NCBI GenBank assembly: GCA_024230695.1
Contig: JAAERC010000551.1
Span: 1-20,613 of the forward strand
Source of the DNA: Candidatus Zixiibacteriota bacterium
Lineage (GTDB): Bacteria; Zixibacteria; MSB-5A5; GN15; PGXB01
DNA: 20,613 bases
Direction of reading: 5' to 3'
In this document: positions 14,584 to 20,613 of the stretch, one piece after another
How the letters are laid out: every line of letters begins with the position of its first letter
How positions within the stretch are numbered: the first letter of the stretch is position 1
Translations under genes and position numbers: made by a program
Notes under the pieces: generated by a model
The model's input: the letters and a program-made list of their open reading frames with translations, nothing else
The model's database searches: none
Told to the model about the DNA's origin: nothing

Positions 14584-15825
14584 ATGAGAGTTTTTTACCC
14601 GATACTATTTGCCGTCTCGGCAATGGCAGTTATTGGCCTGATTGAGGTTTTATTAATCAGGGTCCTGAACAAAGATTGGTGGCAGTATAAACCAATTAAA
14701 TTAGGCTCAATATTGCTACCGTTTATTGGAGTGATCTCTGTAGCTGTCTGGATTATTGGCATGGGAAACGAATCTGAATGGCTCGCCCAAACCGGCGCTC
14801 TAATAACAACCATTGTCATTATTTTACTTCTTGGGTTAATTGTAACTCTGCCGTTATCAGGATTTTTAAATCTAAGTAATCGTTGGATTGAAAATAGAAA
14901 AAATTCAAAAAATAGAAAAGACGGCGAAAGAGTGAATTTGGCGGATAAACCTGAAAATACAGAAAAACCTGAAAAAATTGATGAACATCGCCGTTTCTTT
15001 CTAAAAGGTACTGCCGCCGCCCTCCCATTGATTTCCTTAACCCTGGGAAGCGGTGGAGTTGCAAGCGCTTTTACTGAAACTGATGTTTATATCAGAAAAA
15101 TGGCTTTTGAGAATCTTCCGTCACAATTAAACGGATTGCGAATATTACATCTTACTGATTCGCATCTTGGTATCTATAAACATATTGCGCATATCGAAGA
15201 AGTTTTGCTTTCTGCCCAACAATATAATCCTGATCTGATTTTAATGACCGGCGATATTGCCGATGAGCTTGACATACTCCCCGAAACATTAAAATTGATT
15301 TCCGAATTTGGCGCTCCAAATGGAGTTTTTGCCGTTCCCGGTAATCATGAATATTATCGCGGGATAGATAGATTTATAAAAGCTCATGAAAATTCTCCGG
15401 TTCAATTACTTATTGATTCCGGTCAATCAATTAATATAAAAGGTCAATCTGTCTATATCGCCGGAGCCGATGATCCCCGATCGATGCATGGCGATTATGT
15501 TACATCGTTGAATTCTAGTATTAACAAATCGTTTGATAAATCTTCTGTGGATTCGTTCAAAATCCTGATGTCACACCGTCCGGAAGCGCTTGATAAAGCG
15601 TCTGAATTGGGGGTAAATCTTGTTTTGGCCGGGCATACTCATGGTGGTCAGATGGGTCTCGGTGACCGGAGTTTCTTTGAAAACTTAATGCCGGACAGGT
15701 ACTTATGGGGCGAATATGGTATCAGTAAGACGCAGATGTATGTTTCCTCCGGAATCGGACATTGGTTCCCGTTCAGGTTGGGATGTCGGACCGAAGCTCC
15801 AATTATCGAATTATCCTCGAAATAG
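14584..15825 (+). CDS. Membrane-anchored metallophosphoesterase (YkuE/YaeI-like) with internal Tat-like motif
   Basis: 413 aa. Three hydrophobic spans (about 5-27, 40-60, 70-95), a charged linker rich in Lys, Asn and Glu (100-134), then HRRFFLKGTAAALPLISLTL (135-154), which looks like a twin-arginine motif with its hydrophobic region, and then the calcineurin-like phosphoesterase domain: LTDSHLG (190-196; D192, H194), MTGDIADE (221-228), VPGNHEYY (251-258), a LMSHRPEA block and LVLAGHTHGGQMG. All motif groups for the two-metal centre are present. The catalytic domain should face the periplasm. Related proteins act on lipid-linked or sugar phosphates; the substrate here is unknown. It is divergent from the riboswitch operon. 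Confidence 0.88.
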   Translation: MRVFYPILFAVSAMAVIGLIEVLLIRVLNKDWWQYKPIKLGSILLPFIGVISVAVWIIGMGNESEWLAQTGALITTIVIILLLGLIVTLPLSGFLNLSNRWIENRKNSKNRKDGERVNLADKPENTEKPEKIDEHRRFFLKGTAAALPLISLTLGSGGVASAFTETDVYIRKMAFENLPSQLNGLRILHLTDSHLGIYKHIAHIEEVLLSAQQYNPDLILMTGDIADELDILPETLKLISEFGAPNGVFAVPGNHEYYRGIDRFIKAHENSPVQLLIDSGQSINIKGQSVYIAGADDPRSMHGDYVTSLNSSINKSFDKSSVDSFKILMSHRPEALDKASELGVNLVLAGHTHGGQMGLGDRSFFENLMPDRYLWGEYGISKTQMYVSSGIGHWFPFRLGCRTEAPIIELSSK

Positions 15826-15971
15826 TGAAAAAAATCAAAAAAAGTACATTTTGGACGTAAATTCCCGCAATTATTAAATATAAACAACAAATAACCGAAA
15901 TATATACCGATGGATTCTCTGTCAAACTGATATGGATATCTGCTGTAATTATGAATATTGAGGAGATGACT

Positions 15972-16460
15972 ATGGCAAAGGAAATCAGAAGAGGGCAGTG
16001 GGCGCAGTTTATTAGAAAATTCAACACCGATAATCAATACCGTCAGATCAATATTAAATATAAAAACTCTGAAAAGAACAAAGAGATTGCTCTGGATAAC
16101 CGTCCGTTTATCGGACTTGCGCTTGAGAAAAAGGGACGATTTATCAAAGGTATTCAGTTTTTCGCCGGGCGAGGCGATGCTATAACTATTGCCGAACCAA
16201 TACTGACCATAAACGATCCCGAACGGATTATTGTAGAAAAAAACAGTCAGGGTTTTGATTTTCGTTTGATCATTAAAACCAAAGATAGTTATGAGATCGT
16301 GGCCGATTTGGGTAATCATGATTATGAGCAGGTCAAACATCTGATTGAAAAAGTCGCTTATTCGATTTATGTTAAACGCGGTGGATGGCATGGTGCCGAT
16401 ACAGATGACTGGCAACAGGCCGAACAGAAAGTGCATGAAACAGTTGCGGCCTTTGTCTGA
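15972..16460 (+). CDS. DUF5335-like protein
   Basis: 162 aa, soluble. The N-terminus AKEIRRGQWAQFIRKFNTDN and the central LALEKKGRFIKGIQFFAG, followed by a segment on the order of ILTINDPERIIVEK, match the pattern of small DUF5335-type proteins, whose function is unknown. The C-terminal part (IEKVAYSIYVKRGGWHGADT) does not show a catalytic motif. The frame opens at an ATG at 15951, but the ATG at 15972 has AGGAG 7 nt upstream and yields the family-like start, so it is chosen. No neighbour in the same direction follows it. Confidence 0.68.
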   Translation: MAKEIRRGQWAQFIRKFNTDNQYRQINIKYKNSEKNKEIALDNRPFIGLALEKKGRFIKGIQFFAGRGDAITIAEPILTINDPERIIVEKNSQGFDFRLIIKTKDSYEIVADLGNHDYEQVKHLIEKVAYSIYVKRGGWHGADTDDWQQAEQKVHETVAAFV

Positions 16461-16567
16461 TTTGTCTGTTCTAAATATTAGTTCGTTTGAATCCTATATA
16501 AGTTATCATTGTCATTGAGAATTTCGCTTTTATATTATAGTGCAAAAATGCCTTCAAAGAAGTACAC

Positions 16568-16912
16568 TTATTTAATCACAGTTTTATATTTTACTTCAAT
16601 ATTGCTTTGGTTGGATAAATAATGAAAATGAAGGTGTTCGACTATCTGTCCGGCTAAGGCGCCATTATGTAATACTAATTTGAAATTGTCGTGTAACCCA
16701 AGCTCTTTAGTGATAATTCGAACGGTCTCGAATACTTTTAATGTTAGATTATTGGGTAGATCCATAATCCGAGAACAATGATATTTAGGTGTCACCAGAA
16801 GATGTATTATAGCCCGGGGATTAAAATCGGCAAAAACGATAATATCAGAATCCTCAAAAAATATTTTCGATGGTGCCTTATGTTCGGCGATTTTGCAAAA
16901 GATACATGACAT
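16568..16912 (-). CDS. HIT-family (histidine triad) protein
   Basis: 114 aa, normal for HIT proteins. N-terminal CIFC (C3, C6) of the zinc-type subgroup, then NPRAIIHLLVTPKYH (31-45), LHNGALAGQIVEHLHFH (81-97) with the triad H93, H95, H97. HIT proteins hydrolyse nucleotide phosphoramidates or dinucleoside polyphosphates in the cytoplasm. The middle of the domain reads LVLHNGALAGQ where most relatives have VNxGxxAGQ, a modest deviation. No ribosome site; a TTTACA-18-TATTAT promoter ends 5 nt before the ATG, suggesting a leaderless mRNA. Confidence 0.92.
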   Translation of the reverse strand: MSCIFCKIAEHKAPSKIFFEDSDIIVFADFNPRAIIHLLVTPKYHCSRIMDLPNNLTLKVFETVRIITKELGLHDNFKLVLHNGALAGQIVEHLHFHYLSNQSNIEVKYKTVIK

Positions 16913-16917
16913 ATTTT

Positions 16918-16947
16918 ATAATAGTGAAATTATTAGATATTTGTAAA
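16918..16947 (-). promoter_or_regulatory. Predicted leaderless promoter of the HIT gene
   Basis: On the minus strand, TTTACA (16947-16942), 18 nt, TATTAT (16923-16918), then five bases and the ATG (16912). This is the same -10 to ATG distance as in front of the metallophosphoesterase gene. Confidence 0.55.
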
Positions 16948-16975
16948 CAGAAAAATAAATGCGGCGAGTGTACAT

Positions 16976-17018
16976 AAAAAAAGGAAGTTTCATGTAGGGA
17001 GGAGCGAAACTTCCTTTT
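16976..17018 (-). terminator. Intrinsic terminator of the DUF5916 gene
   Basis: AAAAGGAAGTTTC (16979-16991) and GAAACTTCCTTTT (17006-17018) form a perfect 13-bp stem with a 14-nt loop. Read on the minus strand the stem is followed by a T-run (through 16976), 77 bp after the stop of the DUF5916 gene. The A/T-rich flanks would let it work in both directions. Confidence 0.88.
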
Positions 17019-17094
17019 GCTTATTATTCTTATGAACATTACCCGTTGCAGGCTCTGTCCAAGACGGATAAAATCCGTGAATAATAATTATGTG

Positions 17095-19437
17095 TTATGT
17101 CTGAAACAGATATTGCAATTTCATAAAAAATTGTCTTGATGACATTTTCCACTGTTCTTTGTAAAGGCTGGGATCGCTAGTATCTTCGTTGAAGTGTCTA
17201 TAATCCATTGTAGAACCAATATAGAATTTTGAAAACGGGCTGATCTGATATGTTAACAATGGATCAATATCCCAACGTTTACTTTCATAATCGAAATAAT
17301 CAATTTTTCTATCGTTATATTGCACAACCAATCTAATCGAAAGTGCTTTGCTGGCCTGGAATCTAAATCTGGTCCTTGAAATAAACTGTCTATAAATTCT
17401 GTCATCGGTAATATTATCATTACTTGTGGCATAATTAATATTAGGCTCAATAACCAATCGATCAAATGGTTTCAAATCGAGAGAAACATCTATTGAGGTT
17501 GCTTTTCCACGAGCCTGCGCATACTGGATTGCCTCCAAATTGCGCCCAATACTAAGACCTAGTTCAATTTTACCGCCAAATCTTGTATGTAGATTTAAGT
17601 CGGCATGCCAAAGATCATTGTAATTGATTCCACTCCATGTCTCAGAATTGCTTCCATATGAGATATTAAAATATGTTTGGGCCAATCTGAGATTACCCTC
17701 AAGTGCAAAGTTAAGATTGCGCCATCTTTTTGAACCATCGAAATCCCATCTTGCGCCTGTGTAAAATTGTGGAGTAATTCTCTCGAATAGACCCTTTTCC
17801 AAATAGAAATTATATTGAGAGTAAATTGAAAAGTTTCTATAATTTACCCAAGGGTCAAAACCGGTTTCAGTTCTGTATGTTGGCGAGACTTGGTTAAAAT
17901 CGACCGTAAAATTCCAATTTCGAGCTCGTCGTCGGAATTGAGTAATAAAGGCTTCGCCGGAAAAACTCTCACCATCAAGAGCTACATTATAACCATCGTC
18001 GCCAAAAAGCGTATTATATGCATCAATTCCATACGCACTTTCCATCTCTTGAGTTGAGGTAGAATCATTTGGTTCTTTGCTATAGGTTTTGAGAACCTGC
18101 CCAACAATACTATAATTTCGGGATAAACGGATATTACCATCCAGACCAATTACTGTACCTGATCCATTATTGTCAAAACGCCGGTCAGTGATAATGAATC
18201 CCAAATTTGAATTATTACCAAATGATTTTAATGCTCTTAAGACATTAACATAACTTTCACCCGTTCCGCTCGGCGGATCGAAACTGCCCTCGTAATGTGG
18301 AACTATATATGGAGTCGTCTTATCCATCGCCGACATGAAACCAACGCTTAGTCCTTCACGACGACCGGTTACTTTGAGTGTATACTCCGGATCATTAACA
18401 GTTCGCGTATAGAATGAATTAAAAATTGTTCGAAAAAGATCGCTACCTTCTTGAAAGAAAGGTCTTCTTTCAGGATAATAAAGAGCAAAGGTCGTATTAA
18501 CATCGATTTGGGCGGCATCCGCTTCAATCTGACTGAAATCGGGGTTGTAGTATGCCTCAATGGTAACGTCCGATGATACAGAATATTTTCCGCCCAGTGA
18601 TAATTCTCCATCCGCCTTTTCACTATCAAAATTGGATGTTGGGTTACCCATATTAGATAGGGCGCCCGCTTGATTGCCAACTATAGTTGGAAGGATTTCA
18701 AGACCTTTTCCTGGGGCTACATTTGAGAAACCACTGACGGTTCCCCATTGGCAGGGCCAGCATTGTTCATTGCGGTCGAAGGCGGCCCATGAGTACTGGT
18801 TAAAACTTTCACGGGGACGATTACGCCAGAAATCCATTTTCCAACTCTGGACATCTTTGTTGGGGAATCGCATACTTGAAAAAGGAATTGCCATTTCCAC
18901 CTGATAGCCGTTTTCGGTTATTTGTGCGGCGGAGCGCCAGACCAGATCAAATCCGGAATCACTGCCCTGAACACTGGTCCAGAGATTATCTTTTTGTACA
19001 CCGTACGGATTAACATAAAACTCATATGCCCAGGTGGCCTCGCCATAAGTATCGAGTTTTAAACAGACGGCATCGTCTGAGTGGAATTGATCACGTTGGC
19101 ACATTGTCGCGCGGATGGTTGATGGGTCATCATAACAGGCAAAAGCGATATACAGATTTTCGTCATCATAGGTGATAAAAGCTTCTGTTTCCACTTCCGG
19201 TTTAACCATATCTCCCGGTGACCGTTCGACAAAATTGGCGGCTTTGCTGGCTGATTTCCAAACGGCATCGTTTAGGTGGCCATCAATTTTTATTGGCGAA
19301 TCTGTTTTTTTCACTTCCAGTGTTGGCTTATAAACAGGCTGAAATGTTGTTGTAGCCAAGGCTGGAATACTGCTAAGAAGCAGGATCGATAGCAGTATCG
19401 ATCCGGCGAGGACTCTTAGACTTAATTTTTGTTTCAT
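17095..19437 (-). CDS. CBM9/DUF5916-domain secreted protein, probable outer-membrane barrel
   Basis: 780 aa. Signal peptide about 1-28 (LRVLAGSILLSILLLSSIPALA). A carbohydrate-binding family 9-like domain follows (about 36-225; IKIDGHLNDAVWKSA, VETEAFITYDDENLYIAFAC), then the DUF5916 domain with its usual YPERRPFFQEGSDLF segment. The rest alternates polar and hydrophobic residues with many aromatics and ends in MKLQYLFQT, as expected for a beta-barrel with a terminal aromatic. The function of DUF5916 is not established. The ATG has GGAGGG 8 nt upstream. It is monocistronic, with a terminator at 16976-17018, and divergent from the multiheme cytochrome gene. Confidence 0.9.
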   Translation of the reverse strand: MKQKLSLRVLAGSILLSILLLSSIPALATTTFQPVYKPTLEVKKTDSPIKIDGHLNDAVWKSASKAANFVERSPGDMVKPEVETEAFITYDDENLYIAFACYDDPSTIRATMCQRDQFHSDDAVCLKLDTYGEATWAYEFYVNPYGVQKDNLWTSVQGSDSGFDLVWRSAAQITENGYQVEMAIPFSSMRFPNKDVQSWKMDFWRNRPRESFNQYSWAAFDRNEQCWPCQWGTVSGFSNVAPGKGLEILPTIVGNQAGALSNMGNPTSNFDSEKADGELSLGGKYSVSSDVTIEAYYNPDFSQIEADAAQIDVNTTFALYYPERRPFFQEGSDLFRTIFNSFYTRTVNDPEYTLKVTGRREGLSVGFMSAMDKTTPYIVPHYEGSFDPPSGTGESYVNVLRALKSFGNNSNLGFIITDRRFDNNGSGTVIGLDGNIRLSRNYSIVGQVLKTYSKEPNDSTSTQEMESAYGIDAYNTLFGDDGYNVALDGESFSGEAFITQFRRRARNWNFTVDFNQVSPTYRTETGFDPWVNYRNFSIYSQYNFYLEKGLFERITPQFYTGARWDFDGSKRWRNLNFALEGNLRLAQTYFNISYGSNSETWSGINYNDLWHADLNLHTRFGGKIELGLSIGRNLEAIQYAQARGKATSIDVSLDLKPFDRLVIEPNINYATSNDNITDDRIYRQFISRTRFRFQASKALSIRLVVQYNDRKIDYFDYESKRWDIDPLLTYQISPFSKFYIGSTMDYRHFNEDTSDPSLYKEQWKMSSRQFFMKLQYLFQT

Positions 19438-19455
19438 TTTCGAAACCCTCCAAAA

Positions 19456-19493
19456 TAAAAAAAATGTTCAAACGTTCTTAAATCGTTGAACAT
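19456..19493 (-). promoter_or_regulatory. Terminator-like hairpin in the leader of the DUF5916 gene
   Basis: On the minus strand, ATGTTCAACG (19493-19484) pairs with CGTTTGAACAT (19474-19464, one bulged base), followed by a run of T, then the GGAGGG ribosome site. The stem is A/T-rich. It could attenuate transcription or, as a DNA palindrome, bind a regulator. Confidence 0.45.
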
Positions 19494-19507
19494 CTCATTT
19501 TCCTTTT

Positions 19508-19574
19508 ACTGTTTTGATTCAGCCTAAGAACCAACAGTTTTGCCCAAACAGTGATATTGAATTATTACTGTTTG
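19508..19574. repeat. Four AACAGT/ACTGTT half-sites, including a 30-bp imperfect palindrome
   Basis: ACTGTT at 19508-19513, AACAGT at 19533-19538, AACAGT at 19547-19552 and ACTGTT at 19567-19572. The last two sit in CAAACAGT (19545-19552) ... ACTGTTTG (19567-19574), a perfect 8-bp inverted repeat. The cluster lies upstream of the DUF5916 leader and may be an operator. Confidence 0.4.
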
Positions 19575-19847
19575 CTTTGTAACTACGCTTCTAACGATTT
19601 CCTTGTTTCATTTGTTTAATAAAAAATGAAAATCTTTCATAATAATTGTGATGAATTTGATATAAAATTCTGATTTTCTGGTCAATTTGGTATTGTTGTA
19701 GCTGTAAGACAATGTGGGATAGAGGGTTGCTTTTCAACCGGCGATGAGGTGGTAGCTTTGAGAACATCATCAATATTATAGTCAAATTCTTCAGATCAAG
19801 ATACTTATTATAATTTTTATTGTATAAATGATTCTCAGGATTGATAT

Positions 19848-19861
19848 TTGACTTAAGTCAA
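19848..19861. promoter_or_regulatory. CRP/FNR-family binding site candidate
   Basis: TTGACTTAAGTCAA is a perfect 14-bp palindrome close to the FNR consensus TTGAT-N4-ATCAA. Its centre (19854.5) is about 40.5 bp upstream of the start predicted from the -10 TATATT (19883-19888), the class II activator position. An alternative reading is a -35 (TTGACT) with -10 TATAAA at 19872-19877, 18 nt spacer. Confidence 0.6.
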
Positions 19862-19926
19862 TTTAATTTATTATAAAGAAAATATATTTTAAAAAACCAA
19901 ATTTAAATCATGTGGAGGAAAAGGCA

Positions 19927-20613
19927 ATGTTCAAGTTCCTATTATTTTTTGCGCTAATTTTAATCCTTCCCGGATTGCTTATGGCGGATGATTGTGTCCA
20001 ATGCCATAAGGAAACGACTCCCGGAATAGTAACTGACTGGGAATTGAGTAAGCATAGCGAAAATGACATTTCATGCGGCGATTGTCATGGTGAAAATCAT
20101 AAGACAGCCGATGATTTCGCGAATGTTAATATCCCAACACCACAAACATGTAACGAGTGTCATGAAACACAGGTCGAACAGTTTTCAAAAGGAAAACACG
20201 CTGTGGCATGGGCGGCTCTCAAGGCAATGCCGACTACACATCATCTGCCGGGCCCTCTAAACGATGGCATGAAAGGCTGTGGCGGCTGTCATAAGATCGG
20301 ACTCAAGAGTGATGAACAAATTGCAGAATTAAAAGCCGACGGTCACGGCTTTGGTGTTGCCTCATGTGATGCCTGTCATACACGGCATACTTTTTCGGTC
20401 AAGGAAGCTCAACAACCTCAGGCATGCCAAACATGTCACATGGGTTTTGATCATCCGCAGTGGGAGATGTACTCATCATCGAAACATGGGGTTCGTGCAT
20501 TATTGAAACAAAATGGCACTCTTCCAGAAACTGCTTCAGCACCTACCTGTCAGACCTGTCATATGCAGGAAGGCAATCATGAAGTAAGAACCGCCTGGGG
20601 ATTTTTGGCAGTA
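19927..20613 (+). CDS. HAO-like multiheme cytochrome c, 3' end missing
   Basis: The first 229 codons are in the window; the frame is open to the last base. Signal peptide about 1-20 (FKFLLFFALILILPGLLMA), then seven CxxCH haem-binding motifs at C23, C50, C75, C118, C147, C167 and C208. The sixth reads CQTCHMGFDHPQWEMYSSSK followed by HG, typical of octahaem hydroxylamine oxidoreductase (HAO)-like proteins, so at least one more haem is expected beyond the end. Periplasmic. HAO-family members oxidise hydroxylamine or hydrazine, or reduce nitrite; the deciding C-terminal Tyr that crosslinks the active haem lies outside the window. GGAGG precedes the ATG by 8 nt. An FNR-like site upstream suggests anaerobic control. 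Confidence 0.88.
   Translation, partial: MFKFLLFFALILILPGLLMADDCVQCHKETTPGIVTDWELSKHSENDISCGDCHGENHKTADDFANVNIPTPQTCNECHETQVEQFSKGKHAVAWAALKAMPTTHHLPGPLNDGMKGCGGCHKIGLKSDEQIAELKADGHGFGVASCDACHTRHTFSVKEAQQPQACQTCHMGFDHPQWEMYSSSKHGVRALLKQNGTLPETASAPTCQTCHMQEGNHEVRTAWGFLAV

Larger units (their letters stand above)
19438..19926. other. Divergent regulatory region between the DUF5916 and cytochrome genes
   Basis: 489 bp with no credible gene. From left to right it holds the DUF5916 ribosome site, a hairpin with T-run (19456-19493), four AACAGT/ACTGTT half-sites (19508-19574), a featureless A/T-rich stretch with a small GGTTG/CAACC hairpin at 19725-19739, and the FNR-like palindrome with the cytochrome promoter (19848-19888). 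Confidence 0.6.

Noticed and set aside
15648..16436. A 262-codon minus-strand open frame
   Set aside because: It lies antisense to the metallophosphoesterase C-terminus and the DUF5335-like gene, both of which have clear family motifs. Its product is Phe/Ile-rich with no recognisable domain and no ribosome site.
19591..19785. A 64-codon minus-strand open frame in the divergent regulatory region
   Set aside because: It has no ribosome site, low-complexity Gln/His/Ile content and no family resemblance. It is more likely chance in A/T-rich DNA.
20063..20260. A 65-codon plus-strand open frame within the cytochrome gene
   Set aside because: It is out of frame with the CxxCH-rich reading frame, which is clearly the real one.
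1..20613. CRISPR arrays, tRNA, rRNA, integrase or transposase genes
   Set aside because: I looked for regularly spaced repeats, cloverleaf or rRNA-like stretches and transposase or integrase motifs and saw none. Short or degraded examples could be missed by eye.

Overview
The window (about 40% G+C by eye) looks like a chromosomal segment of a Gram-negative, outer-membrane bacterium. The evidence is a TonB-dependent receptor, a CBM9/DUF5916 secreted outer-membrane-type protein, a periplasmic multiheme cytochrome and a predicted sphingolipid-type gene pair. The mix resembles the FCB superphylum and candidate lineages such as Zixibacteria. This placement is inference; no rRNA or other marker gene is present.

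Layout, left to right. (1) 1-1305, + strand: the last 53 codons of an alpha-oxoamine synthase of the serine palmitoyltransferase/KBL type, then a 376-aa GNAT-fold acyltransferase, possibly a sphingolipid (ceramide) synthesis pair. (2) 1306-4907: an accessory island. A three-gene minus-strand operon (160-aa unknown, HEFGH zinc metallopeptidase-like protein, dCTP deaminase homologue) is bracketed by related intergenic repeats, two on the left and one inverted on the right. It has its own promoter, overlapped by a palindrome. (3) 4908-7909, minus: a tightly coupled housekeeping operon dprA - yigZ-like - PfkB kinase - PAP2 phosphatase. (4) 8034-10420, minus: a membrane protein of unknown function, then an M24 peptidase and Nudix hydrolase pair driven by a textbook TTGACA-17-TATAAT promoter. 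(5) 10510-14494, minus: a TPP riboswitch with an intrinsic terminator, followed by a TonB-dependent receptor and a coupled sodium:solute symporter. The arrangement predicts a thiamine (or thiamine-precursor) uptake operon crossing both membranes. (6) 14584-16912: a membrane-anchored metallophosphoesterase with an internal Tat-like motif and a DUF5335-like protein on +, and a HIT-family protein on -. The first and last appear to have leaderless promoters. (7) 17095-20613: a DUF5916 protein on -, divergent from a HAO-like multiheme cytochrome c on + that runs off the window. Their shared 489-bp intergenic region holds a terminator-like leader hairpin, repeated half-sites and a perfect CRP/FNR-type palindrome.

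The most interesting parts are the Dcd-metallopeptidase-unknown island (candidate defence or stress system, function unproven), the riboswitch-linked symporter as a possible thiamine transporter, and the FNR-like control site in front of the HAO-like cytochrome. Several starts were moved from upstream TTG codons to ATG codons with better ribosome binding sites; the choices are explained per gene.
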